64,000 nt of DNA from Diplosphaera chodatii (lineage: Eukaryota; Chlorophyta; Trebouxiophyceae; Prasiolales; Stichococcaceae), in assembly GCA_032358165.1 (NCBI GenBank), contig JAALGY010000033.1, forward strand, positions 3,534,001 through 3,598,000, written 5' to 3'. This document shows, one piece after another, positions 47,901 to 58,900 of this stretch. Position 1 is the stretch's first letter. Each line of letters starts with the position of its first letter. The position numbers were made by a program, and so were the translations under genes. Under the pieces are notes generated by a model. The model did not search any database, was not told the DNA's origin, and saw only the letters and a list, made by a program, of their open reading frames with translations.

Positions 47901-50900
47901 CAGGGCTGAGGCCCTGCAGCGGCAGCCGGCGGCGTCGGCGGCGCCGCCTGCACCTCGCCTTCGCACGCCACCCCTGGAGGCAACGCGTCCCCCTCTGCCG
48001 GCCCCGCAATGGCGCCAGGGGCGCCGTTGACGGAGGGCGCAGCGACGTCGCTGTATTTGCCATCGGACACGCCTGCCGAGGGGGCGTGCGGTGCCGAGAA
48101 CGAGGGGTGCTTGCGGCGGCTGGCTGCGGCCACGGCGTGCCCCGACGAGCTGAGGCCCACGGCTGGGCCCGCGGCCGAGGCGGCAGCGGCCGCAGGGGCT
48201 GGATTGTCAGCTGCGGGCGCCGTTGCGGCGGCCCTGGCTGCCAGGGCCTCCAGGAAGGCGCACGTCTGCGCCGTGACGGGCCCCGCTTCCAGCCTTGGCA
48301 CCACAGCCGCATCAGGTGCCTCTAGAGACGGCTCCGCCTCTGAGGCTGCCGCCTCTGCACCTGTGGCCGCCGGATGCACGGCAGCAGGCGCCAGTGCAGC
48401 GGCAGCGGCAGGCTGCGCAGCTGGCGGGGCCACTGCCCCAGCTGCTGCCATAGACTGCTGAGCTGCACCGGCATGGGCGGCGGCTGCCGACTTCTGTGCA
48501 GCCAGGCGCTTGGCATCCTCCAGAGCCGCTGCTTTGGCGGCCTCGGCGGCCGCCGCGGCCTCGGCTTTGGCTGCGGCGAAGCTGCTGCGCCTCAGCTCAG
48601 CGGTGATCCTGCAGCACAGCACACCACACGGCTGGCATGGTGCCGCAGCACATATGACAGCACATCCCAGCACAGACTGTTCAAGGTAACAACATTTCGT
48701 CTGTTGAGCAGTTGTAGCTCAGACCCCTGGTAGGTTTTGATGAAATCATGCACAGGAAGGACGGTTTGTTCAGGAACGAGGCCAGGACTTCGACCTGGCG
48801 GCCTCGGCCTCCTCATCGGCACGCAGCTGCCGGGCGGCCCTCTCCGCCGCGACGTCCGCCTTGCGCAGGCAGGAGTTGAGGTGGCCCTGCACCCGCGCCG
48901 CCGACATCTGCGCTCATCCAACGAGCATCTGCTGGCATGTCCGGATGTAGAATTCGTCTTCGAGACCGCAACGCGCCACACTGTGGCTGCTGCTGCTGCT
49001 CTGCTTAGTCGCCGACCCTGCGCACTGTGCTGGCACGCATGGCACGCATTGCTTCCGGGTCGCCAGCTGCTGCTGCCGACACGGCGCATCGACGCATGCT
49101 CAGGCACGCAGGGAGGCCAGCTCACCATGGTTTTGCAGGATGGGCACGGCACCGGCGGCTCGCTGGCTGCGCGCCGCCGCCGCTTCCTGACGGGGCCCTG
49201 CACCACCGGCTGCTGCTGCGGCGGCTCTGGAGCCGCGGCGGCTGCCCCTGCGTCTGCCGCCGGCTGCTTGGAGGGCGACTGCTGCGGCGGACGCAGCGGC
49301 TTGCCAGGTGTGGCGGCTGTGGGCCGGGCTGTGGCTGGACGCTGCACCGCTGCAGCAAGGTCTGTGGGCGGCTGCTGTGACGCTGCCTCCGCTTCAGCGA
49401 CAGGCGACAAAGCTCCCGCCGCCTGCCGCTGAGGCTGCTGTGGGAGTGCCGCCGCCGCGGCAGACTCTGACTGCTCAGACGATGAGCTGATCAGCGGCGG
49501 CGCGGCCGACGGCGCCGACATCGTTGCAGGGTGGTGTGGTACGACGCGTGGCGGTGACGGCTGCGGTGCTACCGCAGGCAGCGCAGGAGCGGCAGCGGCA
49601 GCCTCTGGCCCAGCTGAGGATACCGCTGACTCCGCCTCGGCAGCCGCTGGCAGGATCGCAGCCTTGGGTGGCTGTGCCAATAGCCAGGCTCTGGCCGGCA
49701 GCTGTGCGATGCCGGCGGGTGCGGCCGACACACCAGGAGCACCTGGCTCCGGGAATGATGGCTTTGCTGCACCCGCTGCAGCTCGGGGGAGCTGCTCTGA
49801 CACATCTGCTGCCTCAGCGGCTTCTGAAGGCGCAGCACCCGTCTTTGCAGCAGGGGCAGCTGCCGCTGCCGGCTGTGCTGGTTCTGGGCCAGCAGCGCCG
49901 GCGTCCAGCAGCCGCACCTGCAGCTTCCCGCTGCGGCGGCCCGGCGTGGCTGCCCGCAGCATGCCCCGATCGCCGGCGGGGCCGCCGCCTGCGGCCGCTG
50001 CAGACCGCTGCTGCTGAGCAGGGGTCCCGACGCCGGGGCTGCCGTGCTGCACCGGGCCGGCAGCGGCGCCCGGGGGCTGCGGCGGTGCAGCAGGAGCGCC
50101 CGGCGGTGGTCCACCAGGTCGCGATGCTGCCTCCGCCGCGGCTGCGGCCCCGCCTGCCGGGAGCCCTGCACCGCCGCCTGCCGCGGCCTCCACGGCAGCA
50201 CTTAGGTCCGCCGCGTCGGCGCCGCCCTGCTGCTGCGCCGGCGCATCCGGCGCGCCGCCCTGCGACCAGGAGGGCGACGAGGCTGGTGGCGTCGGCGGCC
50301 CGGAGGCCGCGCGCACCAGGCGCAGGTCCGACGCCCCCAGCCGGCTCGGCGGCGGGAGCACCCGCGCCGCTGGAACCGCACCCGCCGTGTCCGCTGGGCC
50401 GGCACCCGCCACATCTCCGGCCGCTGCTGACACGGCGACGCCGCCGCCTGCTGCGCCCGGCACACCGGCTGGCTGCTGCTCCAGCATGCGCACCCGCTGC
50501 TGCTGCTGCCGCTGCTCTCGCATCGCCAGCCGGACGCGCTGCAGGGCGTCGCCGAGCAGCGGGCGCACCACGCGCAGCGGCGCGTCGGCCACCATCCGCT
50601 GCAGCCGCTGCGCCACCCTGTCGCCTGCATGGTGCGAAAGTGCGCACTGGCTGTGGCCATGAGTGCAGAGGGCACCCGGCGGAGTGGCCAAGGTTGTGTG
50701 GGAGTCCACGCTGGCTTGCCTTGGGCAAGGAGGTGCCCAGGCCAGCAACAGAAATGTGTGTTCGGGCTGCATCACTGGCTGCCGTGACTCAAGGCATATG
50801 CCGTGGCACATGCTCATCCTTTGGGAAATGACCAGCGCACTGATGCGGGGCACGTGCGGCAGCGCGAGACGGCGCCAGCGGGCGGCGGCGGCATCCGCGG

Positions 50901-53900
50901 CCCCCAGCAGCGTGCCCAGCTCGTGGGCGACGCCCGGCTGCCGGCTGTGGCGCACCGGCATGTCGGCAGGCAGCTGGCCCCGCGCCACCCAGGCGCGCAG
51001 CTGCCGCACGCAGAAGGGGCCCTGCAGCAGGCTGACTGGGTCGGGCACGATACCAGGCAACAGCAAGCAGCAACATGACGCCAGCAGAGGGTCAGTCTTG
51101 GGCGCCTTGAGCGCAGCAGCAGCCTTCAGACAGTGCACCTGCTGCTGCCCGTCACCGCTGACCCATGTCCAGCACGGCAGGTTCTCAGGGTACACCGGCG
51201 GGCCGCCTGCTGCCGGCGGCGGCTGCACAATGGGGGCGCCACCTGCGGCCAAGCCCAAACACCGAGTTTCTGAAGCAGGTGTGCTCAATCCATGGGGTGC
51301 CACTTCGACAGAGCGTGCGCTGTGTGCCTGCACCCACCTGCCAAAGCCTGTGCGGCCACGCCTTGGCACGCCGCCTCCCAGGCATCCACCACGTGGCGGA
51401 CGGTGCTCACGAGCAGGGTGCCGCTGCTGTCGCGCATGCACAGCTGCATGTCCTCCTGGAAAGGAGGAAGTAGGACATTGTCGACTCATCTTGCAGAGCA
51501 GCGGGGCTGCGGATGGTAAGTGAAGAGCCTGACAGCAGGTTTATAAATGGGAGTTGGGGAGTGCACCAACAGCGGGTGCACCTGCAGCCGCTGATAATGC
51601 AGCAGTTTGGAAACCATCTCGGCGGAGAGCCCGCCACTGCTGTTGCCGCCGCTGCGGCCGCTGCTGCTGCTGCTGCTGCCGCTGGGGAAATAGCGCCAGA
51701 CCGCATGCTTCACCTTTGCGTACGTCAGCGTCGCGGTTGCCAATTCGTGCATCGCGTTCTTCGTTTGCCACTGCGGCACAGAATGCTACAGCACTTGGCG
51801 CTGCTTCCAGGAAGGCCAGCTGGGGATACGCCCTGTGTGGAGGTGTGGTTCTCATGTCTTGCGCGCCTACACAACAGTGTCTGCATGCCGGTGGGCGGAG
51901 CTGGTGCGCTGCCAGCCTCATGGGGGAACCCCGCAAGCATGACAGATCCCTGCAGCAAAATCCTAAAGTGAAACCCTACCCTCACCTTTGTGACCAGCTC
52001 AGCCGCACGGTCCGCAGCCGCGGATGCTGCGGCGGCGGCGTGCACGCGCCGGTCCCAGGCCGCCACCACGATGGGATACTGCCCCAGCTTGTTGCCGAGG
52101 ACCACCGCCGCGCCGGAATCCTCCTCGCAGATGAGGGTCCCCGGCCGCACGCCCTGCTCCGGGTCTGCAGTTACGTCGACGATTGGCTTCATCAGGCGCT
52201 GAGTCCCTCTTTCTCTGCCGCAAGGCTGCTTGATCTGTAATAGACTGTGCTGTAATAGACCATCTCACTGTGATCAGCTGGCACCTCGTAGCATTGCGAT
52301 ACAGGCGTATGCATGGGTTGAGCCATGGGCCGATGCTGGTGTCGAGCACATCTTGCAGGGGTTCCAGAAGTACTGCAGGGGCGGCCACCTCGGAGCTGCG
52401 CCAGCAGCTGCAGCAGGGTGAACGGCCTGCGCTGGCCGCGGGCGCCGCCCACGCTGTACGTCCAGGCCGGCTCCTGCAGCGGGTTGGGGCGGCTGCGCGG
52501 CTGGGCGGCCTCCACCGCCGCGCGGAACTCGTGCTCGGCGGCGGCCAGGGCGGCCTGCGACAGCACGACGTGATGACACGTCCTTGTTGCACCCCTTCAT
52601 CGCGCCCAGCATAAGGAAAGCCAATCCGGCAGCAGCACCAGTCACATGGACGACCCCGCGAGGAGGTCGTTTCGATCTTTTCCCGTGCCGGGTCTGCTTT
52701 GGGACGCCCACCTGAGTGGCGGACACCTGCGCCTGGCTGTCTTCCTGCGCGGCGCGGGCCTGCACCGCCTGCACGCGACACGCAGTGTCAGCCTGCGGTC
52801 AGATCAGCGGCGCACAAGGAACGCGCATGCGACTGTCCAGCAGATGAGCTGCGCGAGGCGCACCTCCTGCCGCGCCACCTCGCACAGGCTCTGCGCGTCC
52901 AGCAACACGTCCTGCGCGGCTGCGCCGTCCGCCGCGGACATGTCCATGTCATCGTCCGCACCCAGCGGGTCCTGCAAGTGTAAGGGCATAAAGAGGGGCT
53001 CTGTCTGCGGAACATGCTGTACTTGGGCGTAATGCAGCGTGCTCAGGCGGCACTTGGGGATGCAGATCTCTGTGTCAAGTTTGGACGTGTGCGCGTGCGA
53101 GCTTTATGTGGAAGTTTGACCTCAGCATCAGCAGGGACTGGCGCTGCTTGCATGAGGACAGGGGGCTGGCCGCTTGCTGCCTCTGCAGCTGCTGGCTGCG
53201 ATGGCGGATCCAGTGGCGGCTGCTGAGGTGGTGGGGGCTGCGGGGGCTGAGGCGGTGCATGCGCCCGCCAAGCTGCCTGGGAATGCCCTGTCTGCTGCTG
53301 CAACCGCTGCTGCCGCTGGTGCGGCAGTGGCCACACCTGCTGCTGCGCCGTCAGCTGGGGCCGGCTCCGCTGGTGCCAGGCCCCCGCTGGCACAGGTGGC
53401 ACAGCCGGCGGCTGTGGCGGCCGAGGCGGCCGCGGCCGAGGTGCCGCCCCCGTGGCAGCGCTCTGCAGCTGCGGCAGCTGCACGGCGGAGCCGGGGCCGG
53501 GCTGCGGAGGCGGAGATGTCGAGGCCAAAGGCGGGCCACCGTCGGCCGCCCGGCCGGTGCTGGGACCGGTGCGCTGGTGGGCAGGTGGCGCCGCCGCCGG
53601 CTGCGGGGGGCCGCCATCTTGTAGCTGCTCCTGCACAGCTGGCTGACCAGCGGCAGCGGCAGGGGCCTGCCCTGCTGCGGCACCGTGTGACAGACCATTG
53701 TGGCGGCCGTGATGCTGGACGGATTGCCGAGCGCCGCTGTCATGCTCCCGCCGGCTGCGGTGGGCGTGTGCGCCATTACCTGCGGAGTCACCACCGCTCA
53801 TGCGAACGCCGGCCACTTGTGTTTTGAGATGTCCAGTAGCATCTCAGATGCGCGTGCCTCAACTGCAAGCACGACTGCAGGCAACGCATCCGGCAAGAAT

Positions 53901-54941
53901 GGCACCGACACCTGCTTGCTCGTCATCTCTGGACGGACTGCGCCTGTGCCTGTGGTGGTCGCCCACACCAGGCTGATGCTCATCTGGCCTGTGCTGCTGC
54001 GGCTGTTGCACATGGCGCTGCTGCCTGGGGCTGTGCGAATCCATTCCGGGGCTGCGCCGGCGGCGATCGGGGCTGCGGCGCCGCTGCCGCTTGGGACCGC
54101 GGTGCTGCTGATCTGGGCTGTGGCGCCGCCGGCGCTCTGGGCTGTGTCTGTGCTGCCCATGGCCCTTCTCAGACCGGCTGCGAGCATCCGCCCGCTGCTC
54201 TGGGCGACCTTCACGGCGGCGGTCGAGGTGCTGCTGCGGTGCATGCCGCCTGCCGTCATGGTGTCCCCTCCTCTGGTGCTCGGGACTGTCGCCCCTCCGC
54301 TGCCTGTGGCCTTGGGGCTCAGGAGGCTCCCTGCGCCGGCGGCCGCTGCGATCTGCGTGCTCGTGTGAGCGCCGGCGGCTGCGGTGGTGGGACCTGCGGC
54401 GGCTGTCGCCGGAGCTGGACGATGCCAAGCTGGACGTGCTGGATGCTGAGCTGGATGCCGAACGGCGGCGGCGGCGGCTCGAATCGCGGCGGCTGTGCCG
54501 ATGCCCGCGTACATCTGCTGCGCCATTGCCTGCGCTCGATGACCCCGGGTGCCAGCGTCCAAGGGAGTCGCTCGCAGGCTGCACTCCGACGTCCGCCTCC
54601 GCAGCAGGTCGCTCGCTGGCGCCATGCGTGCTGCGGGTCCCGTTGGCATGGCCGTTGGCTGTGCGGTCGCTCCAGGGCCGGGGCGCAGACCCCGGAGGTG
54701 GGCGGTCGCTGTGCCTGCCGCTGCGGGGGCTGCCGCCGTGGCACTTGGCCTGCGGCGGCGCCGCTGCGGCGTCACCACGCGCTGAGGCCTCTGCACCCGC
54801 CCGATCCCATGGCCGCGGCGCCGTGCCCGGTGCAGGGCGGCTGCTGGCCGCTGCCTGGGCGCCGGCAGCGTCCGGCTGGCGCTGCGCCGCAGCGCCATTG
54901 GCGGGACCAACCGCTGGCGAGCGGCCAGCGGCTGCCGTCAT
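44924..54941 (-). CDS. GYF- and SET-domain histone lysine methyltransferase, ATXR7/SET1-like (putative H3K4)
   Basis: ATG 54941 opens an Arg/Ser/His-rich RS-like N-terminus (to about 53905), then a Pro/Gln-rich part (53100-53815). A GYF-type domain is split over two exons near 51000-51190 (LPCWTWVSGDGQQQ, then GPFCVRQLRAWVARGQLP). Long Ala/Pro-rich regions (48600-50650 and 47000-48600) follow. The SET domain comes last: SPVHGWGMYAVGPIPANVFV and IEYIGELL (46212-46361), DDYLFRLDNDWVVDATIK (about 45740-45810), ARFINHSCDPNCYSDIKQ (45510-45570), HICIFTKRAIAAGEELCYDY (about 45195-45260), post-SET CSCGARSCRRRMN before the stop at 44924. Catalytic NHSC, GEELCYDY and the zinc Cys are intact. The GYF plus SET1-type pairing resembles Arabidopsis ATXR7. 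The RS-rich 5' part could be a separate gene; the joins between 46400 and 47000 are not resolved. Confidence 0.8.
47369..47703 (-). repeat. Internal protein repeat in the SET protein (PRRAA...WKQQ)
   Basis: Two copies of about 28 residues: LSQLVVQPRRAAMSAAAAWK followed by QQ (47640-47703) and LADLIVPPRRAAVAAADSWK followed by QQ (47369-47452), each followed by a Ser/Asp-rich spacer. A weaker third trace, RRRLTDLMALPAADAAAPPT, lies near 47835-47870. The repeat sits in an otherwise low-complexity stretch. Confidence 0.7.
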
Positions 54942-55992
54942 CAGAGCCTGCTGCCGAACATCATGTCATCTGCCTCCAGGTGCGGTGGTGCCGCCAGACG
55001 CGGCAGTTGTCGGTGCCCTGCGCCCAGTCCATAGCACCATCTTGGCTCATGTGCCGCACCGCCAAGGGGTAGAGGATGGTCGATCTTCACAGCAAGGCAA
55101 ATCACGCTGTGTTGACGCAGTAAACAGGCTATGGAAACCAGCTTTTGGATCGACTGCATCGCAGGCGATTGCATTGCAGGGGAAGAGGTCCCTTGGGCAC
55201 GCACCCAGAGGCTCATGTTGCTGAGATTGCGATGCCAGCGGTCCAGGAATCATCACCTCGCGCAATCTGCTGCATATGATGCTGAGCTCTACCCAGAAGC
55301 GTGCATCACACTATAAGCCCAGCGAGCACTTGTTGTGTCAGGCATCGTTCGGTCGAGTGGGGTGGTTGTTCCGCAGGACGAACACATCTTCAAGATACCG
55401 AAGCGCCTCACATCCATCTAGATATCCTGCTCCAATTCACCGTGTCAGATGCAGCCATTGAGCGGCTTGCACATGCCTTCGGTGAGGATGACTGGGTGCT
55501 GGGTTCGGCGGTGCAGCGGCGGTGGATCAGGAATGGCTGCTGTCGGGTCGATCTGTCAGGGTGACTGCTGAATCCCGTACCTATCTGTTTGCTTGCTAAG
55601 GGCACATGCACTGTGCCCAAGCAGCGTGCCACATCCTAACGTGAGACCAATAACATCAGACAAGAACAGAGAGCCAAGAAACTCCTGCAGCCAGAATGCA
55701 GCAGGCTACAAATGCGATGGGACAGCAGAAGGTGCGCCCAAGCCAAAGCAGATATGCACCATATACTTGTGTCAAACGCCCCTCACAATAGTTGTTGGTC
55801 ATAAAGCGCTGTGCTGGACGAAGTTACTGAACCGACACATCGACATGCACGACTGTGCAAGACTGGGCTCGTGTTGCAGCCCCCGCTGTGGATGAAGCAT
55901 GTGCCGCTGCGTTATGGGATGGTTGACGGTCACTAGAACGACAACCTGACGAGGCCCGGCGCCCGCTGCGCAGCATCGGCGGCCGGCGCTGC
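54942..55992. other. Intergenic between two minus-strand genes
   Basis: Should contain the promoter of the SET gene and the 3' region of the Gln-rich gene. No coding exon was recognised. Confidence 0.45.
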
Positions 55993-58900
55993 TCAGTGGT
56001 GTGCGAGTGTGATGCGGGTGCTGCTGCCGCCGCCGGCAGGGTCGATGATGTTGGGCGGCAGGCTGTGGCCGTCCATGATGCCTGCAGAAGAAGGCAGAGG
56101 GAATGATCACTGTCACTAGTCATGATTTGATACACAGTATACATGCCGCAGGTTGGGCGTGCTCAACAGAGACAAGCTGAAGACATGTGGTCTACAAGCA
56201 CAGACGATGGATGCACAATGAGGATGTGTTGACACACTCTATATCAGAGAAGGGCAGGTCACCTGCTGTGCGCAGCTTACGCTCGCGTTCGGCGTTGGCA
56301 AACGCCTCGTGGAACTGCTTCAGCTGCGCCTCGGCCAGCTGGTAGCTGTTCTTGGCGCCGCCGCCGCCGCCCTGCTGCTGCTGCTGCTGCTGCGGCTGCT
56401 GGGGCGCGTGCTGCTGGCCGTTCTGCTGGTGACCCTGCTGCTGCGGCTGCTGCTGTTGCTGCCCCTGCTGCTGCGGCTGCAGGCCCGCGGCATTGCCATT
56501 GCCGTTGGCATACAGGTTCTTCATGGCCCAGGCCTGCACCTCCTCCCGGCTGGCGTTCGGCAGCAGGCCTGCACGCGTCGGAGCACCGCAAATCAGCCGC
56601 AGCACACGTGCATTGAACATGCCTGCAGGCCAGCGTGCGCTTCCTGCACAAAAGGTCAGCCCATTAAACCCTGAACCCCTGGGTGCGCACCTTGCAGGTC
56701 CTCAAGGCGCGGTGCTGATGGCGACTGCTTCAGTAGGCCGTCCTTCAGCTCCAGGGGCATGCCTGTGACAGCAGATATACATATATCAATGTAGCATATG
56801 TATAAGTTCAACTGAGCATACGAAAGCGCCTTCGCTTGTCCTCGCAAACCGCCAGCCACTGGTCCCTTCGGAGCCCCGTCAGGGCCCCTGCTTCGGTCAG
56901 CGCTCAGTGCTGAGAGCGCTCTGCACACCTGAGCTGGTGGCTGCGAGCTGCGCCATGGCGCCCGGCGGCAGCAGGCTGGCCAGGTTGAACCCCTGCTGGC
57001 TGAAGAAGGGCGCCGCCGCCGCCGCAGCCGCCGCCTGCAGTTCCGAGGCAGTACAGTCGTTGCATGGTTGGCCCGCAGCAGATACCCAGTGTTGAGATGG
57101 CAGCAAAGGGGCATGCTGCACGACTTCTGCAGGCTCTGAGACACTGCAAACCCTGCTGCAAGCGAGCACGTCTCCACAAAACCACAGAGCACTACACAAA
57201 CGCTGTACTGCCGCAGCGCTGTGGTGCCCCCGGGTGTGGCTGCATCCCACCTGCTGCGCGTTGAGGCCGCCCATGCCCCCCAGCCCCGGCATGCCGCCGG
57301 GCGATGGGCCGCCGGGCGGCGGCAGGAAGGGCGGCGCCGACGGCAGCGAAGGCAGCGAGAACGCTGCGCCTGCATGCGGAATGGACAGATTTGCCGTCTT
57401 GATCGCTGTCACTGTGAGCGTGACTCTAACCATGGCCAGGCACGTGAATGTTTGAAAGACAATGTGTGCCAGCTCAACACGTGGGCCATGCATCCAAGAC
57501 ACGTCAGCCACATCAGGGCGGCGCGTGAACCCGGGACGCGCACCTGACTGCTGGCTGAGCATCGCCAGCTGGCTGAGCTGCGCGGCGTACGCCTGCTGCT
57601 GCTGCTGCAGCGCCGCGGCCTGTGGTGACAGCAAAGGGGTGGGGTTTGAAGCCTCTTGCACAACTGGCAACACTCCGCCTTGTACCTGGGCCGGTACCGG
57701 CACGGTACCAACAGTGTCTAATAATGCTGTACCAGCAACCAGCAACCCTGCTGCCTGTAAGCTATCGGGCATGATGCTTGACAGACGCAGCGCTCACCGA
57801 CGGCACGGCGCCAGCTCCTCCAGGGGGGCCGCGGCCGTTGCCGGGGGCGCCGCTGGTAACGGGGCCCGGCCCGCCAAAGGGCTGCAGGCCGGCGGACATC
57901 TGCGGCAGCTGCGGCCCGCCTGCGCGCCCATTCATGCCCAGGGGCTGCTGCTGCTGCGGCTCCTGCAAGGAGGAGGACCAGTTGTCCGGCAATCGGCCTC
58001 GCAAGACCAGGTGAGTCTTCTGGGCTGCATGCTGTTGTTTGAGGCGGCCTGCTGCAGCGCACGCAACATGCATGCAGATCTGACTAGGAGGAGGAGCATG
58101 CCACTTGAAGGTACAGCACGTTTTGTAAGCGCACCTGCTTCACGGTGCCCTTGTAGTCGTGGGAGGCGCTGCCGTTCTGCTGCGGCATGTTGCCCCCGGG
58201 GAAGCCGGGTGGCGCCTGCGCCCCCGGCTGGTAGAAACCCTCATAGTGCCCCGCAGATGGGAGCCCGGCGGCCTGACCAGCGGCAGGTATTCGGTCAGCA
58301 GGTTTGCAGTGACAGCAGCGCGCTGGTCACGCAGAAGCACTGGGTCCCCCTCATATATGGGTAGTGCAGGTGCCAGCGGCTAGGCACAACCCCACAAGGC
58401 AGGCAGCGGTCGGGCCCAAACACTTAAACCCTAAGTCGGACCCACCTGCCGCTGGTGCTCCAGCTTGGACTGGTACTCGATGAAGTGCGCGATGTAGACG
58501 TGGGAGGCGCAGCGCGGGAAGCGGTGCTCGCCGTGCGACGGCACGCTGAAGGCGGGCGCCATCGGCGGCGGCAGCTGCGATGTCAATGAGACAACAGAAT
58601 AAAGCATACTGCAGACAGCAGGTAGCAGAGCTGATGCCACAATCCGTGACTGCAGAGGCAGAAGCGGTTGCCAAAACCAGCAACAGGAGGTACCGGTATG
58701 TCAGCAAGCTTTGACGCTGTCGCAGACCTGTGCCTTGGGGGCGGTGCGGTCTTCGGAGGGTGCAGGCAGGGCGCCCCACGCCGAGCCCGGGGCGCCCATG
58801 CCCGGGGGGAGCACTCCGCTGGGGGGGTAGAAGCCGGCGAGGCCGGAGGGCAGGCCGTTCGCCGAGAAGCCCCCGTTGTTGGGCAGCCCCGCCGGGTTGT

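Noticed and set aside
49524..50831. Plus-strand frame of 435 residues, rich in Arg, Ala and Pro.
   Set aside because: It is the antisense shadow of the low-complexity part of the SET protein; no start context, domain or splice logic supports it.
46874..51489. Very long uninterrupted minus-strand frames (599 and 965 codons) taken as two single-exon genes.
   Set aside because: They contain recognisable exon ends (donor and acceptor sites) and intron-like sequence, and they fit as exons of the SET gene rather than independent genes.
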